Origin: Lota lota | Taxonomy: Eukaryota > Chordata > Actinopteri > Gadiformes > Lotidae | NCBI GenBank assembly: GCA_026745465.1 | Contig: JACYXH010000343.1 | Span: forward strand, 1,262,501 to 1,326,500 | DNA: 64,000 bases | Direction: 5' to 3' | Shown here: positions 35,359-47,700 of the stretch, one piece after another | Position numbering within the stretch: the stretch's first letter is position 1 | Layout of the letters: each line of letters opens with the position of its first letter | Made by a program: the position numbers and the translations under genes | The notes under the pieces: generated by a model | What the model saw: only the letters and a program-made list of their open reading frames with translations | Databases searched by the model: none | What the model was told of the DNA's origin: nothing

Positions 35359-35561
35359 TGGTGTGTGTGTGTGTGTGTGGTGGGGGGGGGGTCATTTTTT
35401 TGTGTGTGGGTGTGTTATTGTGTGTTCATAGATGTTTGTATGTGTAGGAGTAAGGGCTTTCATTATTGTGTGTGTGGGGGGGGTCGGTGTGTGTCTGTGT
35501 GTGTGTGTGTGTGGGGGGGGGGGGTCGGTATGTGTGTGTGTGTGTGTGTGGGTCGGTGTGT

Positions 35562-35592
<31 letters not shown>

Positions 35593-35600
35593 GGGGGGGT
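35359..35600 (+). repeat. (GT)n blocks each ending in G runs
   Basis: Four GT tracts, each passing into 7-25 consecutive G residues (about 35382-35391, 35477-35483, 35513-35523, 35576-35599), separated by short unique pieces. Confidence 0.9.
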
Positions 35601-35614
35601 CAGTGGTGGCCACA

Positions 35615-35830
35615 ATTCCAGCGTTAGAAGTCACGGCCGCGTGGCTAGTGATTTATCCCTGCGAACAGCGGCTGTTGATCACTTAGTATCTCCCACCCCA
35701 TTAGCGGATAAATACATTCACCGCCAGCTAACGAGCCAGTCATTTCAGAGAACATTGGCTGCTTTATCAGCGATGGCGCTGCAGATCCTCAATTAGAGTT
35801 AACATTGGGGTGATTAACAGCCATACAGTG
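35615..35830. other. Candidate conserved non-coding element
   Basis: Repeat-free, with GTGATTTATCCCTGCGAAC, ATTAGCGGATAAATACATTC and GATTAACAGCC. No coding support for the open frame across it. Enhancer-like composition only. Confidence 0.25.
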
Positions 35831-35950
35831 GCAGGGGATGGAGAGAGAGAGATGATGGAAGTGTTGCGATCTTATTGAATTAGATGCAGGGAAACAACTT
35901 CGTTTCCTTGTGAAAGGTAGTCCAACAGGCGTTTAGACGGCCCTATTATA

Positions 35951-36156
35951 CCACCAGTTGTGATGCTGATTGGCCATTATAAGCCATTTTAAAATTGACC
36001 CTTTTGTGACATCACAAGGGGAGTTTACACCCAACCTAACCCAGTGGACATTAGCAACTGGTGGACGGATGTGGCCATCCTATATCTAGGTGGATTCTAT
36101 GTGTGATATGGGTTTTGAAATGGCTTGTAATGTCTAATCACCGTCACACCTGCTGG
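35951..36156. mobile_element. 206-bp foldback MITE
   Basis: Ends are 39-bp imperfect inverted repeats, about 31 of 39 matching. CCACCAGTTGTGATGCTGAT...AAGCCATTT on the left pairs with the inverse of AAATGGCTTGTAATG...CACACCTGCTGG on the right. The centre holds TTTTGTGACATCACAA. TA flanks both ends. A related copy lies at 47515-47700. Confidence 0.65.
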
Positions 36157-36159
36157 TAA

Positions 36160-37340
36160 AAAAAGGGTCTCCTTAAATAGAAGGGGACAGAGCAAACTAG
36201 TCTAGTAGTGACCATTGTTTTTATGTAGATGTTTTCTCAGTCCTTTTATCTCAATAATAGAAATGGGAATACTTTAGCCAATGCACATTATAAGGCTGAA
36301 AATGTGGCCATAAATAACTAAATAAATAATACATCCACACCCATGCTTACGAAATACCACAAAGACATAATTAACCACTAATTAGCGGTGCGATCTGACC
36401 ATTATTGTAATGTTGAAAGCATGTACTAATTGAGCAACATTTAAGCAACATTGTATAATAAGAATTACTTACAACATAATTAACTTAAATGAATGCGCTT
36501 TGCGCCTGCCTCACGTTCCCCCTGACTTTATTTTTTTTTAAACGCTGCCTGCACAGCTTTTAAACATTAATGAAGTACCACCGACCGTGAATCAATCTAA
36601 CATGACAACCATCTGTTACCGAGCGAATGCTCTCACCACCAAACAGGCAGGGATAAAGGGCAAGGTGAAGGTTGCGTTTGCTTCCTAGGGAAGAGAGGAA
36701 AGCAAACAGCACGTTTGTTTGTGAGATGTGTCGGTGGTCTCTCCCCTAACCCTGTGGTACGTTTGATGAAGGACCGGGTTGTACATAATTAATTTATTCA
36801 TGAGTCCATCATGAAATGATAACCTGTTATTCCTTTTTAAATATACTGTAGTACATCTGGAAATGAAAGTCAGAACACAGTAATATCTATAATGGACAAT
36901 GCACCTTCCAATGGATGTGGGTCTACATTACATTTAGAGAACAAAAAGTCCATGCCAATCAATGAGAACTAATTCATTTGATTAGGTCACTTAGTAATGA
37001 ATGTGAAAAGGAAAGGAGAAAGATCAAATCCAATGTACACCCAGTCTGATTTGAATGAACACATACACACAAGTAGGGAACCACTGTTTAGGATTAGTTT
37101 TATCTTTACATTGGGTATTTTCAGAATGTGTATCAAATACTTTATGTTCAAATGCTAGACAATACCTTAATTAGCATGAACCAATTTAACCAACATAAGT
37201 TAATTGATCATTAACTCAATTAGGCTGGAAGAGTGACTGATCATGAGATAATATATGCTAATGTATGTGAATTAATCCACATGTATATTGTAAGGTGTTA
37301 ATTATATGAAATTATATGAGTGTGTTAGATAAGGCAGAAA
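36160..37340 (+). other. Intron D2-E, unique part
   Basis: AT-rich unique intron without recognised gene or element. Confidence 0.55.
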
Positions 37341-37344
37341 AAAG

Positions 37345-37640
37345 TGTGTGTGTGTGTGTGTGTATACTGTATGTACGTATGCATGTGTGTGTTTGTGCAT
37401 TCAAGTGTTTATGTGTAGGTGTGTGTACACTGTATGTATGTATGCATGTGTAAGTGTGTGTGTGTGTTTGTGCATTCAAGTGTTTATATGTAGGTGTGTG
37501 TACACTGTATGTATATATGCATGTGTAAGTGTGTGTGTGTTTGTGCATTCAAGTGTTTACGTGTGGGTGTGTGTGTGCGTTTCTGTGTGCGTGCGTGCGT
37601 CTGTTCGTATAACAATATAGGTGTATGTGTGTGCATACAT
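37345..37640 (+). repeat. GT-rich tandem repeat with 80-90-bp units
   Basis: Three units sharing ACTGTATGTA, ATGCATGTGT, TTTGTGCATTCAAGTGTTTA and TGTAGGTGTGTGTACACTG. It ends about 85 bp before the exon E acceptor. Confidence 0.9.
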
Positions 37641-37724
37641 GTGTGTGGATGTGGCGTTGCTGGTTTCCATGGACTGTACGTCTGTATAAAGCCCTGTAGT
37701 AAGCGCAGCTCCGTCGCCCCCCAG

Positions 37725-37862
37725 GTCCTCCTACAGCCTGGGCCAGGGTCTCTGGCTGCCGGTCAGTAAGAGCTTCGTGGTGCCGCCGGTGGACCTGTCA
37801 ATCAACCCCATCGCCAGCTGCAAGACGGACGTGCTCGTTACAGAGGACCCGGGAGATGTCCG
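37725..37862 (+). CDS. astn2: astn2 exon E (extracellular conserved segment)
   Basis: Coding exon of 138 bp, acceptor GTCGCCCCCCAG and strong donor CCG|GTGAGT. It enters with one base and leaves with two. It reads [20 protein letters not shown] then [18 protein letters not shown] and TEDPGDV, completed by an arginine codon split with exon [19 protein letters not shown] and [13 protein letters not shown] are near-identical to astrotactin-2 and clearly unlike astrotactin-1. The intron continues at once into GGGTGGGTGGG and about 300 bp of GT-rich sequence; G triplets next to a donor often act as intronic splicing enhancers. Confidence 0.95.
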
Positions 37863-37869
37863 GTGAGTG

Positions 37870-38065
37870 ACTGTGTGGGTGGGTGGGTGTGTCTGTGTGT
37901 GTGTGTGTGTGTGACTGTGTGTCTGTGGGTGTGGGTGTGTCTGTGTGTGTGTGTGTGTGTATGTTTGTGTGACTGTGTGTGTGTGTGTGTATGTTTGTGT
38001 GACTGTGGGTGGGTGTGTATGTTTGTGTGTGTGACTGTGTGTGTCTGTGTGTGTGTGTGTGGGTG

Positions 38066-38102
<37 letters not shown>

Positions 38103-38175
38103 TTGTGTGAGTGTGGGTGGGTGTGTATGTTTGTGTGCGTGTTTGTGTGTGTGCATGTGTGTGTGTGTGCGTATC
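37870..38175 (+). repeat. GT-rich array at exon E donor
   Basis: Begins about 8 bp after the exon E donor with GGGTGGGTGGG, then GT tracts punctuated by GACTGTGTGT and ATGTTTGTGTG. Units recur irregularly. Confidence 0.9.
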
Positions 38176-38390
38176 GTAACGTGTAACCTTGCAAATGGCA
38201 GGTAAGTGAGTGTGTGTCTGTGTGTGGTCATTACGTTTATTGAGGTGTAGTATAGTGGTGGACTATTACAGGGAGTCATTTGCTGAGGTAGACATTTTGG
38301 ATACTGTAGCTGTGTCTTCCTTTACCTTAGGTTTTAATGGCATTGGAGTTGAAAAACAATGATTCAGATTGGATTGCAAAGCATTTTGTA

Positions 38391-38393
<3 letters not shown>

Positions 38394-38423
<30 letters not shown>
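38394..38423 (+). repeat. (TA)n microsatellite
   Basis: About 14 TA units. Confidence 0.95.
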
Positions 38424-38426
<3 letters not shown>

Positions 38427-38887
38427 AGTGGTACTGGTATCCTGTTGTGTATTGCACTATTAACATTCATTCTTCGGTAAATTATTATTTAAATTAGAGT
38501 CACTGTGGGCACATATCTATTTATTTGTAGAATAGATGTGGGTCAGGTTGGAGCTTCAACCCGCCTCAGCATCTCCCAGATCACTTTTTTCCGTTTGAGC
38601 CGCCAGGAAAACATTTCCACACAATGGCTTTTCCTCCCTCTCTTTTCTCTCTTTCTTTTTCCTTTCCCATCTCCAGCTTCCAGTGCCGTTGCGTGATGAA
38701 TAGATTTCATTAGAGTTTCCATTCCGGCTCATGACTCGGGCAGCAAATTGACCACCTATAACAGAGGGCAAACACTTAACTTTTGGTCGGAAGCTCAATG
38801 CAGGGCCTCCATTTTGGGTTATGGCAATTTAGCTTACATCCATTCATCTCTGGGGCCGACGTGCCTGTGTGGAGCAAAGAGCCTTGC

Positions 38888-38888
<1 letters not shown>

Positions 38889-38960
<72 letters not shown>

Positions 38961-38986
38961 TGTGTGTCGGGGGGGGGGGGGGGGGC
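38889..38986 (+). repeat. (GT)n passing into G17
   Basis: About 70 bp of GT, then GAGTGTGTGTC and 17 G residues. Confidence 0.95.
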
Positions 38987-39329
38987 GGTTGTGAAAGTGT
39001 ATTGCGCATCTCTGTGTCCCTTTGTTGGAGGATTTTCTCATCTATTGTGTTGGGTATAAGGGTGCTTTGTGCGGAGGAAGGGTTGTGTGTTTGTTTGTGT
39101 GTGCGTGGGGGGAGGGGACAGTATTTGCAAGGCGGTGTGTGTGTTTGTGTGTGAGTGCATGATTGTGTTTGTTTTTGCGTGGGATTATCTAATGTGTGTG
39201 TGTGTGTGCACGCGGGTGTCTCCACTCACAATACACGTATGGTAGCGATGCTGTTTTCGAGGCTCTGTCCGTGTGTGTGTCTCTTTAAACTTGCCCCTTC
39301 AGTCAGTCCTACCCCATCTGTCTGCTGTT

Positions 39330-39500
39330 CCATCACACATCTGGCTTCTGAAAATAGACCGCTGTGCAAATTAATTGATGTTTCAAATGGATTTGTTTGG
39401 CGGTGGATAATTGCTTGGTATTTTGGCAGCGTTATAGGTGGTCAAAAATTATTTTTTTGGTTTCCATTATATGCAATTTATGCATGGCTACTGTTCTTTT
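39330..39500. other. Candidate conserved non-coding element
   Basis: Repeat-free AT-rich block with GCAAATTAATTGATG, GGCGGTGGATAATTGCTTGG and TATGCAATTTATGCATGG (octamer-like). No coding signal; untested. Confidence 0.25.
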
Positions 39501-39719
39501 AAGCAGTGGTTGACCCTGCTGCTGCTCACATAAACACATTTACCAATTATCTCTCAATCTGTATTCATCTTTCTCATTCTTTTGTCTTTCTCCCCCGTTC
39601 TCTCCCTCACACACACCCTCATGCACACGCTTAACAAACTTTTCATCTTCATAACAATGAACTGGTTTTAAATGAAAAGTGCAAAAACCACTGACTCCTC
39701 ACTTTCTTTTGCGTTTATT

Positions 39720-39960
39720 TTCATTAAAACTAATAGTGAATGATTAATTAATTAGTCTTAATGTGTGGTAATGTGATAGGATAGAGCAGGGGCTCCATGC
39801 GTGAATGAAAGTCTATGTCTAATGATTAGCCCCTCCGGAATGATTGCAGGGTGTGATTTCCATGAATTATAGAGGGTGCGCCTTATTAATGCAATGTGTT
39901 TGAAAAGACCCCTCCCTCCCTGTGGGTGCATTTCAACCATTTTCTTAGCATACTTTGTGG
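39720..39960. other. Candidate conserved non-coding element
   Basis: Repeat-free block with GATTAATTAATTAGTC, TCTAATGATTAGCCCCTCC and CTTATTAATGCAATG: many ATTA cores typical of homeodomain-bound enhancers. Untested. Confidence 0.25.
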
Positions 39961-40736
39961 CGGGAAAATTGTAGGATTAAATTGTGAATTGTAGTTATGG
40001 CCGTGCTTGTGATAAGTTCATGTTTTGATAGTTCTCGTGGTTGGCTGATAACTTGCAATCCTACAAACCAACATAATCAAATCCAGTTTGCAAGTGTTGG
40101 CACATTGGCCAACCCAGCAACGCTAACACAAACCTGTTTTATGTAACTCACGAAAGCGTTAGCACCTTCACCATTCACAAAATTCACAAAGTTGAGTCTT
40201 TCCAGCAAATCCATACAGAGCTAGCATAATTACAGTAGAGTAGTACTTGGTAGCATGAATGTGTCAGCGCAGATGAACATTGGAATGAAACCAATTCATC
40301 ATTTAAACAATCTATTATTATTATTATTTATACTAATCTATAAGCCACATTACATGGATTAGCTGAGCTTTGGTTTTAAAGGTTTTGCAAATCATATGAA
40401 ATCAATGAACACACAGATTCATTTGAGAAAAAAAAACTAAAAGAAAAAAAAAAATAATAATAATTGTACCATAGATAATATATTTGTTTTCTATTCCAAA
40501 CCGTGTTCACTTCCTACTTACATCTCTGGATCGGACTTCCTGTGCCCACCAGGACACTGAAACCATGGAGGGAGCAGCAGCCCAGAATATTGATTAGTGA
40601 TTGCAATCATTTCATTTTTTGATTGATTAGAAATTGATTGAACATAATTTGTACTGATTTCAATATAAATAATGTTTGTTTGTTTTTTAAGTTGAAGTAC
40701 ATAATGTTAGCTACTACTATTTTACCGTTCAGTCAT

Positions 40737-42455
40737 TTGGGGGACATACACTTCTTTCCAAAGTGACTTCAAGTGAATACAGACTTATGTTATTCAGGAG
40801 CAGGTAGGGTTTGACAGTGAATACAGAGACATGTTATTCAGGAGCAGGTAGGGTTTGACAGTGAATACAGAGACATGTTATTCAGGGGCAGGTAGGGGTT
40901 GACAGTGAATACAGAGACATGTTATTCAGGAGCAGGTTGGGTTAAATTGTGAATACAGAGACATGTTATTCAAGAGCAGGTTGGGTTAAATTGTGAATAC
41001 AGAGACATGTTATTCAGGAGCAGGTAGGGTTTGACAGTGAATACAGAGACATGTTATTCAGGAGCAGGTTGGGTTTGACAATGAATACAGAGACATGTTA
41101 TTCAGGAGCAGGTAGGGTTTGACAGTGAATACAGAGACATGTTATTCAGGAGCAGGTAGGGTTTGACAGTGAATACAGAGACATGTTATTCAGGAGCAGG
41201 TAGGGTTTGACAGTGAATACAGAGACATGTTATTCAGGAGCAGGTAGGGTTTGACAGTGAATACAGAGACATGTTATTCAAGAGCAGGTTGGGTTAAATT
41301 GTGAATACAGAGACATGTTATTCAGGAGCAGGTAGGGTTTGACAGTGAATACAGAGACATGTTATTCAGGAGCAGGTAGGGTTTGACAGTGAATACAGAG
41401 ACATGTTATTCAGGAGCAGGTTGGGTTTGACAGTGAATACAGAGACATGTTATTCAGGAGCAGGTAGGGTTTGACAGTGAATACAGAGACATGTTATTCA
41501 GGAGCAGGTAGGGTTTGACAGTGAATACAGAGACATGTTATTCAGGAGCAGGTAGGGTTTGACAGTGAATACAGAGACATGTTATTCAGGAGCAGGTAGG
41601 GTTTGACAGTGAATACAGAGACATGTTATTCAAGAGCAGGTTGGGTTAAATTGTGAATACAGAGACATGTTATTCAGGAGCAGGTAGGGGTTGACAGTGA
41701 ATACAGAGACATGTTATTCAGGAGCAGGTAGGGTTTGACAGTGAATACAGACTTATGTTATTCAGGAGCAGGTAGGGTTTGACAGTGAATACAGAGACAT
41801 GTTATTCAGGAGCAGGTAGGGTTTGACAGTGAATACAGAGACATGTTATTCAGGAGCAGGTAGGGTTTGACAGTGAATACAGAGACATGTTATTCAGGAG
41901 CAGGTAGGGTTTGACAGTGAATACAGAGACATGTTATTCAGGAGCAGGTAGGGTTTGACAGTGAATACAGAGACATGTTATTCAAGAGCAGGTTGGGTTA
42001 AATTGTGAATACAGAGACATGTTATTCAGGAGCAGGTAGGGGTTGACAGTGAATACAGAGACATGTTATTCAGGAGCAGGTAGGGTTTGACAGTGAATAC
42101 AGACTTATGTTATTCAGGAGCAGGTAGGGTTTGACAGTGAATACAGAGACATGTTATTCAGGAGCAGGTAGGGTTTGACAGTGAATACAGAGACATGTTA
42201 TTCAGGAGCAGGTAGGGTTTGACAGTGAATACAGAGACATGTTATTCAGGAGCAGGTTGGGTTTGACAGTGAATACAGACTTATGTTATTCAGGAGCAGG
42301 TAGGGTTTGACAGTGAATACTGAGACATGTTATTCAGGAGCAGGTTGGGTTTGACAGTGAATACAGAGACATGTTATTCAGGAGCAGGTAGGGTTTGACA
42401 GTGAATACAGAGACATGTTATTCAGGAGCAGGTAGGGTTTGACAGTGAATACTGA
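40737..42455 (+). repeat. 44-bp minisatellite seeded in a SINE
   Basis: About 38 units of 44 bp: TATTCAGGAGCAGGTAGGGT then TTGACAGTGAATACAGAGAC and ATGT. Variants are GTTGGGTTAAATTGTG and ACTTATGT. It is preceded by ACACTTCTTTCCAAAGTGAC, the teleost SINE tail, and the unit's AGGAGCAGGTAGGG equals that of the SINE at 3622. Confidence 0.95.
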
Positions 42456-43090
42456 GATGATATTGTCATGTACTTTCTGCCACAGGGTTAAAGCTGTCTA
42501 TGCCGTAGATATAAAGCCCATGAACGATGTTTGTTGATAAGCCCCTTGAGGTGTTTGAAGAGCATACACTTGTCATTAAGTCAGACTTGTATTTTCTGTG
42601 GTTGATTCTTTTTATTTAGTAGACTACAACTGCATCTCCAAGTTTAACTCTGCATTTATAAGATCACAGCGGCAGGAGAAAACAACGAATCAAACAAAAC
42701 GTTTGGTTTCCCCCCCCCCTCGCATGGATAATTTAGGCAAGAAAAAGTCTTTATTTCTTTAACCAAAGCCAAGTTCGTGGAAACCACAAAACGAAAGGTG
42801 AATCGACAGCACCACAGGCCCTCTGAGCTGTGCTCAAAGACCCACGGTCTGTCGATACGCCTGTACTATACGCTGCTGTTTCCAGCCCACCGCCATCATG
42901 TCTGGCCAATCAAAGTATCGCACCCCCCACCCCCCGCCATTCAAAGAATGCACAGAACGGCATGGTGCCACCGTGCCATAATCGAATGCTTAAACGTTCA
43001 TCGCGTAATCATTGTTTTAAATGTGTTGTTGCTGTTAGCGTTGCCTTCTTTTGTTGTTGTGTTCACAATGAGCACAAAGGGGCATTGAAT

Positions 43091-43111
43091 CGCACACACC
43101 CACACGCGCAC

Positions 43112-43151
<40 letters not shown>

Positions 43152-43153
43152 TG

Positions 43154-43188
<35 letters not shown>

Positions 43189-43248
43189 CACACACACACA
43201 CACAGTGTCACATACACACACACATAGACACACACACACACACAGTGT

Positions 43249-43291
<43 letters not shown>

Positions 43292-43348
43292 TGTCACACA
43301 CACACACACACACACATAGACACACACACACACAGTGTCACATACACA

Positions 43349-43382
<34 letters not shown>
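43091..43382 (+). repeat. (CA)n with ATAGTGTCACA higher-order units
   Basis: About 290 bp of CA broken at intervals by CATAGTGTCACAC, CATAGACAC and CAGTGTCACATAC. The punctuation shows repeated segmental duplication. Confidence 0.95.
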
Positions 43383-43419
43383 AGTATGCTTTATTCAACA
43401 ACAAACCCGCTGGATGGGA

Positions 43420-43570
43420 GTCAGCATATTTGCGGTGTGCTCTGAACGAGAGCATTAATCAAGTAGCACGGGCTGTAGCCGAGGCCTGTGTAATCATCAG
43501 GAGCAGCGGAGCTGGCTCTGGGCGTCGCGTATCGCTCGCACATCCATCATCCCCGCAAGTAAGAGGGCAG
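43420..43570. other. Candidate conserved non-coding element
   Basis: Unique, moderately GC-rich block (TCAGCATATTTGCGG, GAGCATTAATCAAGTAGCAC, GTGTAATCATCAGGAGC) between repeats. Not coding. Untested. Confidence 0.2.
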
Positions 43571-44475
43571 AGGAAGAGATTAATGACAAGTACATTACGC
43601 TCTGTGTTTGGATGCAACCAATCTGCTTCTGGGTCAAGCCACATGGGGGGGGGGGGGGGGGGTGCTGAGAGAATTAAGTGGTGATTGGTTGACGACAAGG
43701 AAGGGAAAATGGCAGCGTTGTGTGTTTGAGATGTCATGCTCTTTGACACATTGAAGGGCGAAAAACCAAACCACAAAACGGACTAGTCAAGCGTTCTTGG
43801 GATTGTGTTTTCATTTTTCATTTTTGTGTGGTATGATTGATGCAGTGTTGCATTTGTGTCTCACTTCCTGTACGCAGAGTTTCAGAAACAGTGTTATCCT
43901 CTCTAAGACCTTTGAAAAAGGATGTGCACCCCTGCTGTTTACACACCAGGAGCAGGAAAATACCCCAGAATACTTCAAGACATTTTACGCAACACACCAT
44001 TTTGAGAGGCATTTTATGTTGAATTTGTTTTCCTTGTCTCGTTGCCGTCTGCATATCATTTTTTGGGGTCTATTTTTGCATTCGCTGCCTCCATCTCAAG
44101 CTGATGTTTAGTTTTCACCTTCCCACGGACAATTCGTTCCATTCAGCGGGAAGCATGCACCTCACGACTCGGGCATAACCCATTAGTTTTGTCTCTGGTG
44201 CCTCGTCTTCCTTCACCCCCCTCCCACCACTCGATTCTCCTCTGACTTCCTCACAGAACCATTTGTCAACGGTGTGCTTGCCATTCAGGCTGAATAAAGG
44301 CACAGGCAGTGATGTGTGTGCTGTCTCCTTGCAACACACAGGACTGTCAAATAGTAATATTCAACCAAATAATAGCGTGGCGTTTCAAAAGACTCCCGAC
44401 TGCTGTGGCCATATTATTTCTGCTGTCACTCCTTTTCTGGATGACTAATAGTTTTTCGTTTATATTTGCTGTAAA

Positions 44476-44790
44476 AAAGGAGGGAAGAAAGACTAGGGAA
44501 TGACAGAAAGAAGGGCGCATGAAAGGATGGACACAAGAGAGGAAGGGCGCATGGAAGGAAGGAAGGGCTTATGGAAGGAAGGAGGGGAGGTAGGATGGGT
44601 GCATGGAAGGAAGGAAGGGGGGTAGGATGGAGGGAAGTAAGGATGCAAGGATGGAATGAAGGGTACATTGAAGGAAGGAAAGGTGCATGGAAGGAGGGAA
44701 CGGCACCTGAAAGGAAGGCGAGATAAAAAGAAAAAGGACAGATTTGAAGGAAGGACACATACAAGGAAGAAAGGAAGGAAGGACACTCAC
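44476..44790 (+). repeat. GGAA-rich degenerate tandem array
   Basis: Purine-rich units such as GGAAGGAAGGGCGCATGGAA repeated with drift for about 310 bp. The - strand frames are Pro/Ser/Phe runs and not genes. Confidence 0.9.
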
Positions 44791-44799
44791 GGGTGTCTG

Positions 44800-47200
44800 C
44801 GCCTGAGACTTTGCCGGCCATACTTCCTGTGGTGTGGCCGTTGATCAGTGGCGAGACTAAAGCGAGGTATATATAGGTAAAGGTTGTTCTGTTTCATTTT
44901 TCTAGGACAGGGGGACATGTACAGGATGGTGGGAGGTGGGTACAACACAGAGGTTATCCGTCTGCTGTGCTTCAACTCTTCTGGGAGTTTTGGAAGCCGG
45001 AAAACGGATCACCCGAACCATCATGTGTGTGGTGTGTGTCCTGTTCTGTTCTCTGTTGTCTTCTCACAGTCTTGGCCAGCAGGGTTTTATGGGGTACTTT
45101 TAACTAGAAACCCCCCTGTCCGGTATTGATGGTGAGCAGTGAGGCAGCGTCATCAGAGGACATGGTGTGACTTGGTACCGGCTTGACATCCGAATGATTA
45201 CAGTGATGTTTTCATTTGTTTATAAAAGAGTTCCGTTTTAAATTAACCTTCTGAAAGAATATAATAGTTGCACGAAAATGCAAGGTTTCAAGCAGTGTAT
45301 GTACATAAAAAATGAATGAAAACGAATGTTCTTTGATTTTTGTCTAGAAGTATTTATGTCCATATTGTAGCAGTCCTACCGGCCAAATATCATGGAATCA
45401 AGACAGAGTTTGTATCGTCCCTTCAGGAGTTAGCTCTGATCCCGAATTACCAGGGCTCAAAAAGGATATGGATATGTAGGACCTCTAGGGTTCGGCACTT
45501 ACAGTTTATACTGGAAAGGAAAATATCCCTGCATGTTTTGGTGGTTTTCGGTTAAATTATGCACGTCTGCGTTTACAATAAAATTATGATTTTAATTAAA
45601 AGCACAGCAACTCAAAATAACTTTTGTTTTCTATCGGCTTGGCAAAAATAGTTAGTAAGCAGTCAGTTATGTCCCTAACTCTGAAATGGACCATTACAAC
45701 TTTTTTGCCTAAACAAAGTAGGCTAGTTGTGGTCCATCTGGAGGGGAGTGTGGTCGTATAAATTGCTAAATTGCTCATCTGATTTCCAAACACTCTCATA
45801 GCTTGCCAACACAACATTTATTTTTCAAAACTGCTCAGCACAAAAATGTGTACTATTTGAAGTTCTCCCTTTTCGAATGTTACTTACTCTTTAAGGTGTT
45901 CCGGTGTTAAACTGTCATTTTATAAATGCAGCTAAAGGTAACAATTGATTTGTGTGACTATGAAACATATATGCACACAAGTGAAGGGCTTTAACCTAGA
46001 GGCTGCAATAAATGTTGTAGGAAATGGCGCGCAATAAAGCTTTCCTAGCTGGTTGTAAACGTTGGTGAAGTCTTGCTGTTTATCAGCTGAAGCATGGCCG
46101 TTGGGGTATGACCCCATGTTGAAGAGGGGGTTTGTATGTAGGGAATCAACTAGGGACACCGAAAACAAACACAAAATCTAAGGAAATTAAAGGCAAAATC
46201 ATGACCGCTATTTGAGATCCTTGCCTTGGGATTTAACCATTAAATTCAAACATGCATTATTTGCATAACAATTAAGGACATTAGATCTATCATTGTGTCA
46301 CATTTGTGGCACTTTGTTTTTGAATAATGCAAAAAAGTTAAGGAAACATATTTGGAAGCACATGACCTTTACATGTTCAACCTGGAATGGGCAGGTAAAT
46401 AAATCAGCTGCATCTCAGAAGCATAACTGCCTGCTGGAAGTGAATGGGATATTTATGAGCAGGTCATCTTCATCGCTGCTTCACTACCTTTACAAGTCAC
46501 AGAACACCGATGGTTGATTCAAGAAGTAGAGCTTTGGAATGGGCCTCTATACACGTATACCTACACATATCTATATACATGGTTCCCATACACTGTGGGT
46601 CAAAGCTGATTTCGTATTATCTGATTCAGCCCACATTCGATTTTGATTCAGGTCGGATTCAATAAGATTTGATACATTTTATTGAATATTTTAATTGAAA
46701 TAGAATGGCTTATGGCTTGACTTATGCACATTTCTGGGTAGTCTTACACAAAACGCTCGGCCAGTGTGCAGACTAAGTTTATTAGTATGTTGTTTTGCCA
46801 TAAAAATAGATATATTAGGGCCTAATGTAAAATATAGAAGTGCTATACACTGGCAGAAGTGTTGTTGCCATGGCTACATTAGTTATCTATATAAATTGCT
46901 GTTTAGCTTTACCAGTAATATAACCAGAAAACAAACTTTATATTCAGCGCCAAAAATGTAAGACCCTGAACCCTGGCCAAGCAATTTACACCATCAACGG
47001 GGAAGGGCTGTGGGTGGGCACACTGTGGAAATGCTTACATTGTTAACGTTGCTTATGTGTGCTTTGTGTGGAACTTGTGTAACCTTAGCAGCCTTTTCAT
47101 TGCTTTTAATACCATCCTGCCCTTCGTAAATGGATGACAGTGGTACAACCGTTATATTTAACTCGAGCGTTACAGGTTTTACACACTGCACCGTTTTTTT
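44800..47200 (+). other. Intron E-F, unique part
   Basis: No gene or element recognised over about 2.4 kb of AT-rich sequence. Confidence 0.5.
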
Positions 47201-47239
47201 GCCAAATTTCCATCACTGCTTTTGTGGAGTCCAAAGTTT

Positions 47240-47345
47240 GCGGAGGGGACGGGCTCAGAGTAGGGTGGTCATTTGGCAAGAGAGGGGTGGGTTCAATTCA
47301 CACACAAACACACATATACATACACACACACACACACACACACAA
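47240..47345 (+). mobile_element. SINE head fragment ending in (CA)n
   Basis: GTAGGGTGGTCATTTGGC, then the B-box-like GGTGGGTTCAATTC, passing directly into CA repeats. Confidence 0.45.
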
Positions 47346-47514
47346 AACAAAAACACTATTAGTGACTTGAAAAATGCTCCATGCCTGATTCGTCTATCGA
47401 TTTTTGGTGGCCGTATCATTTTTCCACGAATATCTTTCCGAAATTGTTTCGGATCTATGCTTTTTAATCGATTCAGCCATATCGCTGACTCTTGTAAAAT
47501 TATATTCTCACCAT

Positions 47515-47700
47515 TGTTGATTAGCCATTACAAGCCATTTACAAATCGACCCATTGGTGACATCACAAAAGGGAGGGTGTGCCCAGATCCATGCTTGATA
47601 GTTCAACTGATTCCCAGTGGACTTTACCGGCTTGTCTATCCCACGTGGGATTTCACAAATGGGTCTTGTAATGGCTGAGGAAGCTCACACCTGGTGTGGG
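47515..47700. mobile_element. Second copy of foldback MITE family
   Basis: TGATTAGCCATTACAAGCCA, GACCCATTGGTGACATCACA, CAGTGGACTTTA and TCTTGTAATGGCTGAGG align with the copy at 35951-36156. The arms pair over AGCCATTACAAG. Ends less clear. Confidence 0.55.
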
